Assembly: GCF_037126465.1 (NCBI RefSeq)
Contig: NC_088201.1
Coordinates: forward strand, 3,291,001-3,355,000
DNA: 64,000 nt
Reading direction: 5' to 3'
Source of the DNA: Ornithodoros turicata
Lineage: Eukaryota > Arthropoda > Arachnida > Ixodida > Argasidae
Made by a program: the position numbers and the translations under genes. A model generated the notes under the pieces. That model was given only the letters and a program-made list of their open reading frames with translations. It was not told the origin of the DNA and made no database searches. Of the stretch, positions 1 to 10,192 are shown one piece after another (positions within the stretch are counted from its first letter, which is position 1; each line of letters opens with the position of its first letter).

Positions 1-399
1 CGTTACATTACAGTTACTTTTTATAAAAATGACCACGAGAGGGGGATACGATTGTTAAAAACATACATTTATTTACATTTACTTAAGTGCGATAAAAGTA
101 TTTTTGCACTTAAAGGACAACAGAAATGAAAATCGGTGACTGTGGGAAAATCATCATACTATATGCATTTCGCATGGCTAATACTAGAACCGCCAGTATT
201 TTATGCCAACGACGAACGGATTGGTATATTTTGAACGATTACTGAAGCGCTGAACCGCTCGCCCATGGGAGCTGCCCGCGGAGAGCGCAAAGCATCTTGG
301 GATCAGCCGAGGCAGGTCTGACGTCACACATTACTCTGGGGAAGCCGGTCAGCTGGGCGAAAGAGAAGCTTTGCCGCCGTATTGCGTATCGCGCTCGAA

Positions 400-1496
400 A
401 TGTCGGACTCTGAATCTTCATCATTGTGGGAGTCCGAGAATGAGTTCTCGGATGACTTGGGGGTTCGTCCGTATATCTTCGACCTACAGCTAGGATCAGA
501 CGAAGAATCAGGGGATGCCCAAGAACACGCCACCGTCGGACGACGTGTGGAAGAATTCGACTGGTAAGTGTCCGCTCATTCTGCATGATTTCGACCATAA
601 GAGATACATAAACTATTCACAAGCATGGAAGTATCGTATAACTCACTTCCCGTTCCTCTGATACCTAACATTACAGTTGTTCGTTGTTGCATGTTGCACA
701 TGTGCGTTGCGTGCGGTTGCTGGTGCCGTGTTTCCCTTCATGTCTAAATGCCGCTCAACTTGGTGTTGGCGTTCCTTTGTAAGTAATACGCATGCATCGT
801 GCCCGCAAAGTTCAACAGCCGTAGAAAACCCGTAATTTTATTATCCTCAACTGCACGTTGTAGTAAAACGCAAGTACTTCGAAAACGTCGACCTTGCCTT
901 TATTATATTGTGCGATATTTGTATATCGTACGCAAAGGCGATAGGGCGTGACATACTAAAACCCGCTATTAGCTTATGTATGCATGAGAATATACTTTCT
1001 AAATTGTATTGGACGGTGTAATGTACAGTGCCACGAATTGCATGTCAACAGGTGCTCCTGTGGTAACTGTATGCCCATGGAAGATGAGATATCCTCTGTT
1101 TGCTGCAATGAACAATGCAGAGTGCAAGATGTTATGGAGGATGCAAGTGTGCTGTGCATCACATACCACCACCTCTTCCACAAGCACTGCCTTGATGCAG
1201 ATACAATTGATCTAGAGAAAATAAAAATGTTGGGCACAGACAGCAACTCCTTGGGAGGTCGCAGAAGAAACAAGTAAGCAGGTGAAAGCTACGATATGTG
1301 GGCAAAGACATTATGTTGCCTTTTAATTTTCAGGGCAAAAAGGTATATTGCGTACCGGCAATTTATATTTTGGATCTACCACCGCCTAGGGGAAGGAAAC
1401 AGGGTTGTTATTCCAAGTTGTGCAATCCGAAGAATTCGTGACGAGTTCCCATCTGAAGACGGCGACTACACTGGATTCCGCCATGCACAACACTAG
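400..1496 (+). CDS. P2X purinoceptor 7-like (P2RX7_C / ballast-like domain) protein, three exons
   Basis: The coding exons are 400-563, 1052-1273 and 1334-1496, 549 nt in all, giving 182 residues and a TAG stop. Donors are G|GTAAGT and AA|GTAAGC; acceptors are AACAG and TTTTCAG; both introns are in phase 2, so the frame is kept. The first splice creates the Trp-Cys of the motif DWCSCGNCMPM. The protein has an acidic, Ser-rich N-terminus (about residues 1-54). A Cys-rich zinc-binding region follows (WCSCGNC, then VCCNE, then CITYHHLFHKHC). The C-terminal block has AYRQFIFWI, GNRVVIPSC, IRDEFPSEDG and YTGF. These are the hallmarks of the family resembling the cytosolic C-terminus of P2X7 receptors. 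No receptor membrane segments are present, so it is not an ion channel. The start at 400 is the first ATG in frame; an in-frame TTG at 382 is ignored. The biochemical role is unknown, and such stand-alone genes are often multicopy in invertebrates. The reading frame is fully intact, unlike almost everything else here. Confidence 0.85.
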
Positions 1497-1613
1497 GTAT
1501 GATAGAGTTTATGTTGTCTGTACAGCATTGTTTTTGTACAAGAGAAATGCAGTGTCATTTCCACACAATTCGTTTAATATGAATATCAATTTCTTTATTT
1601 CAGCTCATGAAAA

Positions 1614-1625
1614 AATAAAAATAAA
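1614..1625 (+). promoter_or_regulatory. Likely poly(A) signal of the P2RX7_C gene
   Basis: Two overlapping AATAAA hexamers lie about 120 bases after the stop codon at 1496. Another AATAAA occurs near 1838. No experimental 3' end is visible. Confidence 0.45.
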
Positions 1626-1865
1626 AAAAGCCACAGTTGCAGTTCAACATGTCCCTTTGACTGATGTTGTCCCTTTCCAAGACACAGTCCTTCACAACTC
1701 AAAAATGTGCCAGCATATACATTTATTGGAATATTTTGATATTGCACACACTAACTTGAAGCAAGTATTCTCTAGTCATGACCAACACTAACAGGCAGAC
1801 CTGTAAGTGGCATGTGACAAGTAACTGCATTATTAACAATAAATTACTCTTTCGAGTAAGACTGA

Positions 1866-1925
1866 GCGTAATCGATTAGTTTTGCATGAAAGTAATTTTT
1901 CAAGTGTAATCCGACTACAGTTTTA
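1866..1925 (+). repeat. Truncated hA-type arm fragment
   Basis: The stretch aligns by eye with the left arm of the hA element at 17932-18709: a GTAATCGATTAG motif, then GTAATTTTTCAAGT, then a GATTAC-like motif. It stops where the tRNA-like unit begins. It is an insertion remnant between the two genes. Confidence 0.45.
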
Positions 1926-1950
1926 CTGATGAAAAAGGAAGTCACTGAAA

Positions 1951-2010
1951 AGGTTAGCCAGCTGTAGGACTCGAACCCACGTCACCTAGATTACCAGTCC
2001 AGGGCTCTGT
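1951..2010 (-). repeat. 5'-truncated tRNA-Thr-like repeat (SINE-3)
   Basis: Read on the minus strand, this contains an anticodon arm with loop CTGGTAA (anticodon GGT, Thr), a variable region, a T-arm with GGTTCGAGTCC and the 3' acceptor half. The D-arm and 5' acceptor half are missing. It is followed by TTTTCAGTGACTTCC, the same flank found beside the fuller unit at 62596-62667. It is a dispersed tRNA-derived repeat rather than a working tRNA gene. Confidence 0.6.
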
Positions 2011-2020
2011 TTTTTTTAAA

Positions 2021-2158
2021 TTCGGTGCTAGCGCCGCGAAGCAACAGCGGCTATGAGCAGCGTACAGACGTGTACAGATGGGGAGAGGACACCAGGAAGG
2101 AGTGGGGGACAGGGGGGTTAGTATGCGTCCTGGGCTGACTTCAGGAGGAACAGTGAAG
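2021..2158 (-). mobile_element. SINE-2 copy, 5'-truncated
   Basis: It matches 51070-51300. Both have a GCGCCGCGAAGCAAC tail block, a purine-rich stretch with GGGGAGAGGACA, and the body motif TATGCGTCCTGGGCTGACTTC. The tRNA-like head is missing. It ends about 20 bases from the last visible donor of the THAP gene, so it sits in, or has replaced, the downstream intron and exons. Confidence 0.65.
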
Positions 2159-2177
2159 ATTTATACCCCTGTTTTAC

Positions 2178-4078
2178 CTTTTCTATCGCGGGTAGTAAAA
2201 ATGCCCCCTGTACATTGAAAAATGTCCTGTAGCTGAAGCAAGATATCCCCACAGACGTGAGTAACCTCAGGGTCTTCTTGATGTTGGCACCAGAGAAAAG
2301 GATGCCTGCACTGAGTAAAATATTCCCAAGGGGCTTTACTTAAGAGGGGCTGGCTGTACCAAGAGCACACGTGCCCACTTGCACATGCAGTTTCCACACT
2401 CAGCAGAGTTCCATCACATCTCTTCTTGACATGTACCACTTTCTCTGAACATTTTTGACACTTTGAGAGCAATACATCTAAAGCTGTCTCAAAGACGATG
2501 AACTTTCGCTCTGAAATCCTGTTCACGGGGTTGTTCGTGGCACCCAGGACCTCGTCATGGAAGCTCAACCTAGAAAGTTCAACAACACATGGCATCGGGG
2601 AAGCATAACCTGCAAAACAAGAAAGCGCATAACATAGTGCTGAAGTAACCTACTCGTCCATGGAGCTTGCGAAGGTTCATATGTTACGTCTCCCTTGTCC
2701 AGACGAACACAATCAGGCTCCTCATCCGACTCGTCCTCACTATGAACAGGAGTAGAACGCCAGTGAGTGGGACGTGTCTGGGTGCTTTTCGAGCTTCCTT
2801 CTCGTTGGGCTGGTGCAATGTCCAGTGCCACCTGAACAGCTGGGTATCGTAAAAAGATACGTGGACCCTAACCTACACTTGACATACGTACATAACAGGA
2901 CTATTGATACTTTTTCATACCACGGTTTCTATAAATGCCTGTTGTCTGGGTGTGTGCATTTTTTGTGAGCACGGCCTCTATTAGCTGGGTTGCATGTGTG
3001 GTGTCGTTCCTTGGTACATAACCCACATCTGGCAAGCTACCGACATCTGGTTCCTGCACAGAATTGCAAGATCATGTGGAAAAAACTATAATCATGGGGA
3101 AGCAAAGTATGATACCTGTACACACAAGCTCTTACCTGTTGACTGTCACTATTAGGTGTTTCAGAGGTGCAGCACATCAAGGCATAACTGACAACGCCCT
3201 GTTGAAACATGCATGATCAGCACATTTTGTAAAATAACTATCCTATACGACAACATGTATTGTTATATCATGTTACTAACAGGAGAGGTCATATGCTTAC
3301 AAAACATGTCATTATTATAGACATATGTACCTGGGATGTAGTCTCACTTGTACTAAATGGTATACTGTGCACACTCACAGCAGAGGAACTGGCCTGTAAA
3401 TTTAATGAATGAGTTTGTAACACTAAAATGGTCACCGTAGATTGAAAAGTTGCAAAAATATTGACGAATAGATGCAGTTATCTAAACAGGGATTCATAGA
3501 TGCACTGATCATGCCAAGTTTTCAATAGTTCAGCATGGTAATGCAAGAAGACGCACCTGATCAAGTATTACATCGGAGGATATTGAAGACTGCATGGTAT
3601 TTTCAGACGCTCTGTTACCATCCGAAGACGTTTCAGCGATGCCGGCTTCTTGTGTGGCCAACAGTGAATTTATAACCTGGATGAGAATGAGCCTATTTGA
3701 GTAACACTGTGGAAGAGCCTTTTTGAGTCAAGTTTCTCAGCTACTTGCCTCTTTGCGTTGGCACTTCTCGAATGCCTTGCTAAGTCTTTCTGCCTTTCGT
3801 TTCCGTGAGAATACAGAAGGAACAGCTCCTTCTTTCAACCTGTTGTACTTTGTTGACCAGCCTAGGCTGTGGAGCACCTTCGGATCTGTCTCGAAGTCTT
3901 CGTCAAGAAAATGTGCAGCGCACAACTTCTCCTGTTTCGCCGGTCTCCAGGTAGGCCTAGACGGATTCGCGGCCAGGCACCAAATTCTACGCAGTTTCTC
4001 GTCTTTTGGAAACAGATACCCCGACCTCCCTTTCCCGAAGTGAAGTCTGCAACACGCCGCACCACAGACAGGAGCCAT
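2178..4078 (-). CDS. THAP-domain, transposase-like protein; seven exons, one frameshift, 3' end lost
   Basis: The inferred exons on the minus strand are 4078-3749, 3676-3557, 3393-3331, 3198-3136, 3053-2921, 2839-2654 and 2609-2178. Phases agree at every junction. The first intron begins GCAAGT (GC-AG type); the others are GT-AG. Residues 1 to about 95 form a THAP zinc finger: Cys5 and Cys9/10, YLFPKD, an IWC Trp, LCAAHF giving the later Cys and His, and a closing AVPSVF. Middle exons are Ser/Thr-rich and low in conservation. The last exon holds CQKC, then a Cys, GH and W-SQP. This arrangement is typical of large multicopy invertebrate families that pair a THAP domain with a DDE-like core. 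After APWEY the frame shifts at the four-base T run (plus-strand A run 2317-2320). In the annotated frame a stop follows at 2161-2163, but the family-like sequence continues in the next frame to an AAG|GTAAAA donor at 2178. Nothing resembling the catalytic core follows, because SINE-2 begins at once. I infer a dead or dying gene. The start at 4078 gives a textbook THAP N-terminus. Confidence 0.75.
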
Positions 4079-4494
4079 TGCACCAACTGCGCCAGCACAC
4101 GCAACTTTCTTGCCGCGAAAACACGAAAAAGGACCACCGCTTCGAAAACATGCGCAAAAAGAACGGCAGGAACTCCAAGAGGAGAAATGACTCACGTCAT
4201 TTCCGTTGTCTGCTACGGCACCGGAGCGACGCTCGCTAGGGTTCGTATCGCCCCGCGGACACAGTTTTATATCCCGTTTGTGACAGTCTCGCAGCGAATT
4301 TCGGTAGATCCCAGTCGAATTCCGGATTGTTTTGGTACATACTGCAACATGAGCTAAAGAACTTTGCGGCACATTTTCATTTCTGTTGTCCTTTAACCAG
4401 AAGCTGTAGATGTCGATATGTGGCTCTCCCACAGGGAAAAATACGACATGTGTACGTACGTAAAAAAAGGATCAACATTTAGTCGAGTAACTGC

Positions 4495-4648
4495 TTAAAT
4501 TTTGCAGTTACATTCACAGTTAGGGTAGCTAGTTACAGTTAAAAGCTATTTTTCTGGAAATGTAACTAGTTACTGTAACTAGTTAACCCCAAAAGTAACT
4601 AGTTACAGTTACAAGTTAGAAGTAACTGAGTTACTATACCCAAGACTG
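4495..4648. repeat. GTTAC/GTAAC arm, right end of an hA-type element
   Basis: This is a run of CAGTTAC, AGTTACAGTTA, GTAACTAGTTAC and GTAACTGAGTTAC units, ending CCAAGACTG. It resembles the right arms of complete hA elements. The 8 bases after it (4649-4656) are ATATGAAC, which should be repeated at the left end if the element transposed as a unit. Confidence 0.55.
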
Positions 4649-4659
4649 ATATGAACCAA

Positions 4660-4796
4660 GGCAATTTCCATATATGAAAATTGCCACAAAAAGGCGTACG
4701 CCCCCCTCTATATCCGAATCAGAAGCGATAACCCTATCATTCGTTGCAATGGTTGGCGCACAGCGTGCCATGCGGTGAAGGTCCGTTTTTAGAGTT
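4660..4796. mobile_element. CF1c right half
   Basis: It begins near a hairpin centre (GGCAATTTCCATATATGAAA), then gives GGCGTACGCCCCCC, GAATCAGAAGCGATAACCC and the CF1 end GCGGTGAAGGTCCGTTTTTAG. The left arm is absent. Confidence 0.7.
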
Positions 4797-5433
4797 TTGG
4801 AATGAGAAATATTAAGCTATAATCCACGCGGACGTGGTCTGTATATGTGCACTCGAAAATTTCTCCTTCGCACTGATCACGCGAGTTGATGGACAAACAA
4901 TGTGCAATTTCCTCGGGTAATTACTTTGCTACAGTATATATACGACGCATACAATAAACGAGAATCGCCAATCACAAACACAATCGCCCTTATGGGTCTG
5001 TGATAAGTGGTGATAACATGTTCGTTGTTCCTGCATTGATCTGTGTTACGTAAACGATCTTTTTTTTCTACCCATCTACGTCTCCCTCACTGCAAAGAAA
5101 ACATCCAGCGATATTGACGTCGTATGGCAGACGCCGTTCTCGCTCCCACGCCTTACTGCGGGAAACGAATAAAACGCTGTTGTTGGCGAATTCTGACGAA
5201 GTTTGGCGAAGTTTCTGGCGAAGTTTGAATTGGACGAATGCTTCAGCCGCTTTCGATTCACCGCAGCCGTCGTACCTCACTGTCACCTGTTTTTCCAACT
5301 TTATATATATATATTGCCCCCTGCAGCCACCGTCGCTGTCGATCCAGACAGGTCTCCCAAAACGTATGTGGAGTCAGTGTCGGGTCCAGACCCTCGGTTT
5401 GGGGGACCCTCGGCCGTTTAGGTTTAGTGCTCG
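4797..5433. other. No gene recognised
   Basis: This stretch has AT-rich spacer, a TATATATATA run near 5303-5312 and short open frames without recognisable motifs. Confidence 0.4.
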
Positions 5434-5435
5434 TA

Positions 5436-5684
5436 CACTCTTAAAAATGAACTTCACCGCATAGCACGCTCCTAGCAAACCATCATCTCGAATGATATCG
5501 TTATCTGCCCTGATTTGTTGAAAACAGGAGGTGTACGCCTTTTTTGTGACACTTATGCTGTTCATAATTGTCACAAAAAAGGCGTACGCCTCCCGTTTTC
5601 AACAAATCAGGGCAGATAACGATATCATTCGAGATGATGGTTGGCTAGGAGCGTGCTATGTGGTGAAGTTAATTTTTAAGAGTG
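5436..5684. mobile_element. CF1a foldback MITE, TA duplication
   Basis: Both ends are CACTCTTAAAAATGAACTT-like. The arms are about 118 bp and nearly complementary, and meet at a short loop reading ACTTATGCTGTTCATAATT. TA flanks both sides (5434-5435 and 5685-5686). No protein is encoded; the open frames on both strands are shadows of the palindrome. Confidence 0.9.
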
Positions 5685-5686
5685 TA

Positions 5687-5840
5687 CACTCTAAAAACAG
5701 AACTTCACCGCATAGCACGCTGCGCTCCAACCATTGCCAAGAATGATAGGGTTATCGCTTCTGATTGGGAGAGAGAGGGGGGGGGCGTACGCCTTTTTGT
5801 GACAATTTGGATATATGAAAATTGCCACAAAAAGGCGTAC
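5687..5840. mobile_element. CF1c left half, abutting CF1a
   Basis: It starts CACTCTAAAAACAGAACTTC at the very TA that closes the preceding CF1a copy. It runs through GATAGGGTTATCGCTTCTGATT to the hairpin centre, and the right arm is gone. The shared TA suggests one element landed at the tip of the other. Confidence 0.7.
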
Positions 5841-6935
5841 AAAAGACCTGCTGAGCCTCCACAAGTTTCGATGACTCAACGAGCGAGTGACGTAATCGTA
5901 AGCCCACAAATTGCAATGATGTCATGTTCTGGAGAAAGGACTCGTCTCCTAGCAACGACGCCGGCGTCCGGGGAGGGTCACGTGGTCGAGAAGTCACGTG
6001 AGGCTGATCCGAAAGAGAGAAAAAATTGAGATATGTATTCCCCCTCCTTTGTGTTTTCTCCAAGGTCGGAGCGGTCGGATGGTATGTCACGTGGGGTTAA
6101 GCTACCGGAGTGTAAAAAGTGAGCTCCCGGAAGACTCGAAGGGCAACAACGTTGCCAAATGAGCGCCGGGCGCTCCGTCGGGCCATAACTGGACGTCACA
6201 GTTCTCAAAAATAAAAATTAAATTTCTCTAGGTTTGGCGTCACGTATAGAGCAGGAATGTAAAGTGAGGCAAGAAAATTTCAGTTACGTAACTTTGATGG
6301 GATTCTGAAGACACAAGATTTAGTCCGTTGCGGGACATTAAACTTTACGTCGTCGACTTCGGGGGACGGTTGTTGTTCACAAGGTTATAATTGCACGAAA
6401 CAAAATCAACGTGCAGGTTCTGACGCAACACTGGTCTCACAACTTCATTTTTTTATTATTTTGCAACTAATTAATCAACAAAAAGAGACCGCGCCTCATA
6501 TTATGCGCCCGTGAAATTATCTTTTTTTTTAAATTTGCTTCTTCAGAAATGCCCTGTCAGTGAACGATGTGCTGCCTTGAATCTGCCTTGAAAGCAAACA
6601 CCCTGACATAAGATCGCGGCTGATGCGCGAATCGATTGTTTCGAAAAACACCGGTATGATTTGTTTTTCGCGGCGGGTGCAGCGCGAAAGAAGTTTTGAG
6701 CTTGGGTAGAATGGCGACGGGTACAAAAACGCTAATGGGTAGTTACGATACAGCCAAACCAACGCGCAATAATCAAAATGCGGGCCAAATGCATGCGTGA
6801 TATAAGAGACTTAAAACAAGGACCGGTAGAAAGCCGTTCATACCTGTAAATCACCATCGTCCATATGGGACCATTTACTCGATAGAACATGCCGCAGAGT
6901 GAACGGTACGCAGGCTGACGGAGTTCCACCACGAA
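5841..6935. other. No gene recognised
   Basis: I see no splice-supported exon, domain or family repeat here. Open frames are short and without motifs. Confidence 0.4.
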
Positions 6936-6937
6936 TC

Positions 6938-7150
6938 TCCCACGGTGCTGGTGCTGGTGTGAAATTTGGCTCGCCGTTGTCGATCTCACATAGGTGGGCA
7001 ACGTCACGACTGACGCTCTGGGGGAATGTGCGTCCTGGGCCGACTTCTATGGGAACTGTGCCGACATCTGTCTGACAGCGTCGGAGGGAAAACCCAGGAA
7101 AAACCCCAGCCAGCATAACCGGCATCGGGCTTCGAACCTCCCACAACCAA
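6938..7150 (-). mobile_element. SINE-1 copy
   Basis: The body matches 63217-63431: GTGGGCAACGTCACGACTGA, TGCGTCCTGGGCCGACTTCT, GAACTGTGCCGACAT and AAAACCCAGGAAAAACCCC. A degraded tRNA-like head (CGGGCTTCGAACC) lies at the high-coordinate end, and a (CCA)n-like tail at the low end, so it reads on the minus strand. Confidence 0.8.
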
Positions 7151-7412
7151 CGGAATACTGACGGATGCACAAATCCCGTGCGCGGTGCGATATGGCTCAA
7201 ATCCCGCCGCTGACTGGCTTTTTCGACGACTGCCATATTCCTATAAATCCTATATTACGGTTATGTAATATAGGATTTAAGGATATAGGACACGAAGGCC
7301 AGTTTGAAAAATTCTCCTCGACCGCAACACGTTATTTCAGACACGATTGTTCGTTCTAAAGAGTACTGAGAAAGGCAGTATTTCGCTTCTCCAGCGGGCT
7401 GCTCGCCAACTA

Positions 7413-7799
7413 CACCGTAAACTGAAAAACACCCTTATGGGTGTAAATGGCTTGTCCCATAACTCACACCACTTTTTACACCGTATGGTCTGGAACACCC
7501 CTTTTAGAGGGTGTACTCTGTGTAAAACACCCTTTGAAAGGGTGCTTTTCCTTGAAAATGACTTCTTTTGCACCCGTTAAGCACCCTTTTAGGTTGGTGT
7601 AAGATTGTTAAACACCCTCCTAAAAAGGTGTATAAAGGGGGCAACAGACGGCATTTTCAGGGAAAACCACCATTTCAAAGGGTGTTTTACACAGAATACA
7701 CCCTCTAAAAAGGGCGTTCCAGACCATATGGTGTAAAAAGTGATGTGAGTTATAGGACAAGCCATTTACACCCATAAAGGTGTTTCTCAGTTTACAGTG
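7413..7799. mobile_element. CF2 foldback element, copy 1, TA duplication
   Basis: The ends are CACCGTAAACTGAAAAACAC and its inverse, with TA on both sides. The whole element is a long imperfect palindrome rich in ACACCCT/AGGGTGT units. It has no coding capacity. Further copies lie at 43663-44050 and 52114-52490. Confidence 0.9.
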
Positions 7800-7801
7800 T
7801 A

Positions 7802-9900
7802 GCGGACCCCAGCAGAAGCACTCAATGAATGATAGTAACAGCAGACGACAGGTATATGTATTTCGCGCTCACCCGAAACTGGCGCAATTTCCCTTCGTGT
7901 ATAATGGAGTTTCCCGGCTTACAGAACCCAAACAGCAACAGCCCCGCTCAATTCCGCAGTGCAAAACTACGGCGAAGAAGAATATTCAATATCGAGATGG
8001 GGAAAAAGATACTATCCCAGGAGCGGCGTGAACGAACACAACGGGAAACCACGCGCGAGTTCTGTTATTTGGACAAGTTTTGAAACGTGTCTCGTGGAAG
8101 AAGGCATCAAGCATTCATAGGCAATCATTCTTCTCTCCGCCGTCTTAAGCACGACGCGAGCGCCTCTAATAGTTGGAGAGGCGAATACATTTTCAATATC
8201 CTGTATAGGATGCGGTCTGAAATACGAGCTTCTCGTTCAATCCCCTCCGCACCCATAAGGCGCATCGGTTAATACATTGTGGGTAGACTTTAAGGTATAT
8301 GTTCCGAGATATAGGAGAAACGACGTGACGGATAGGGTGGCTTTTTTGTGTAACAGGAGCAACGAACGAAAAAGCCGAAGAAAGAATGGGAAAAAGATAT
8401 GTTTCTATATATGACGTGCATTACATGATGTTCAACCACCAGCGTCCTATGCCATTTTATCTCTCAAACCTTCTTCATGGTTACGCCCTTTTGTGACCTT
8501 CAAAGAGTGCGTTGATATGTATAGCAAAACAAAACAAAACCGTTTTCGCATATGCGTTTCTTACATGCATTGTATTAGCGAATAATTACTCCGTTAGTAG
8601 CAGGAACATCCTGTAATCTGCCGTAGCGCAGGCTAACCTTTTCCTCCTATTTTTTTTTTTTTTTAATATAGTAAACATATCCCCCCCCCCCACCTCCCCC
8701 TGTAATCCGCTTAAAAGTTACACCAGCTTAACGTACGATAAGAACTCGGAAAATCATCCTACTACAAACTTCGCGGGTCATAGAAAAGTGTGGCGAGGGC
8801 GCAGGCGAGTTGGTTGGTGATGACGGGCATCCATAGACTTGCGTCGTGCCGCTTGCGTGACCCTCAATCTCGGGGTTGCGATTATGGATGACGGATCAAT
8901 TTGCTTCTTAAGTGTGTTTGAGCTGTTGGAGTTGTTAAAGCAGCAATGAGGTGACACTTAACGTGGCTGGAAACCCTACGTCATTTGTCAGGCTGTCCAC
9001 CAGGAGCCACCCTGCAAAATATTTCCGCTCTGCGGTGTATTGTCACTACGTCATCGAATTTACAAAAAAAAACAGTCGTAGAAAGCAGCCGCCGACACGA
9101 TCGTCGTGTAACGGTGAGAATGCCCCGAGCCTTTTCGAAGTGAAAACGTATGTGAGTTCAGTTTGGTAGCAGATCAAAATTTAAGATGCAACATGCCGAA
9201 TTTATGCCGAATTCCATGACGCTATAACTCCGTGAGTCATAAACCGACTGCAATCAATCGGCAAAATCCAGATAGCTTACGCGTGTAAAATTCTACCTAT
9301 AACACGGTCACTGCGGCGGCTGACGCAATCTCCGGGTGTGGCGGGCGCGTGCGTGTGAGGCGGAAATGTAGGGGTACGCGTACCTTGCGGGTAGTAAAAT
9401 CTCGCGAACTCGTGAAGCTAGGACGCCGACCGAGGTGTCATTGGAAACCGCTTGAGAGGTTCTGCCTGGACCTTAATCGATATCGGCTTCAACAACGAAA
9501 ACCAAAATTTTATAAATTTGCAAATTTGAAATATCAAAATTTTCCCAGAATGTCGGCACATATGAGACTAAAATATGATCAGAATTGAAGGAAACGGCAA
9601 TAAGACAAAAAAGGGCGCCAAAGTCCAGCACCGAGCGATCAAGAGAGCTCCGAGAGCGCCGAAGAAGATATGCGGCGGAGGCAAACTCGACTGCCGGCGC
9701 GCACAGCTATCCCTTACCAGCGGGGCAACTTCGACTTGTGATAGTGCGAAAGTGACCTATACAAAGACAATGGAGTGCATCCGAGGGGAGGAGGGAGGGG
9801 GAAGGGGGCTCAGTACCGTGGAGGAGCCAGACCCCGCCAGAGAGCCCCAGGAGCAGCGACGATGGGAGGCGGCGCGTGCCGACTAAAACGTCATTGATAT
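7802..9900. other. No gene recognised; homopolymer tracts
   Basis: The stretch contains a poly-T tract near 8650-8664 and a C run near 8682-8691. Short open frames (for example 9349-9588 and 9575-9886 on +) are compositionally biased and have no recognisable domain. Confidence 0.4.
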
Positions 9901-10192
9901 TGTCACGAAGCGAAATGGGTCGGCGAGTCGTCGAATAAACAGCGAACGGTTTATTAGACTACTTGGTAGCAAAACACAAGAGTGATAGGTCTCTGAACAC
10001 AACTGAGTCCAAAGAATGAATGCTCCAGCTTGGAGCGCACAAGCATTTAAGCGTCGCGCCGAAAAGTCTAGAAACAGCACGTGCGTTTGCCCGAGAGCAG
10101 GCGATGTGTCTGGAAGCTTCTTCTTCAGCATGCGCCGGGATGAGATGTACCGTTTCGTGCCTGCCCTCGAAGTTTCGCGATGATTCGTGGCA
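9901..10192 (-). mobile_element. Probable solo LTR, 292 bp
   Basis: The ends are TGTCACGAA and TTCGTGGCA, an inverted TG...CA pair. Both sides carry ATAT (9897-9900 and 10193-10196), a possible 4-bp duplication. Read on minus, it has a CGCTTAAATGC TATA-like motif and a TAATAAACC poly(A) signal nearer the end, the expected LTR order. No internal region adjoins it. Ty3/Gypsy origin is inferred only from length and duplication size. Confidence 0.6.

Larger units (their letters stand above)
1..4648. mobile_element. Candidate large transposon carrying P2RX7_C and THAP genes (left end outside window)
   Basis: The window opens in a GTTACATTACAGTTAC-type stretch. At 4495-4648 there is a dense array of GTTAC/GTAAC motifs ending TATACCCAAGACTG. 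That end resembles the right ends of four other elements here that have 8-bp target duplications (GTGTACAACTCTG, GTGTACAAGTCTG, GGCACAACTCTG, TTGTACATGTCTG). Between the two stretches lie a THAP-domain gene and a P2RX7_C gene pointing toward each other. THAP domains are the DNA-binding domains of P-element and several other transposases. I infer that the block may be a decayed autonomous element. The left end and its 8-bp repeat are not in the window, so this stays a hypothesis. Alternatively, two host genes may simply lie beside a solo hA arm. Confidence 0.4.

Noticed and set aside
400..1496. A P2X ion-channel gene
   Set aside because: Only the P2X7 C-terminal-like zinc domain is present; no membrane segments or extracellular domain occur in the exons.
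5436..5684. Assigning CF1 to Tc1/mariner from TA flanks
   Set aside because: Other copies have CA or TG duplications, one proven by an empty site.
4660..5840. A single CF1c element split by an insertion
   Set aside because: The right half lies before the left half and both retain the hairpin centre, so they are two separate fragments.
7413..7799. CRISPR-like or tandem array from the repeated ACACCCTT units
   Set aside because: The repeats are irregular, palindromic and bounded by inverted ends with a TA duplication; it is a foldback element in a eukaryotic genome.
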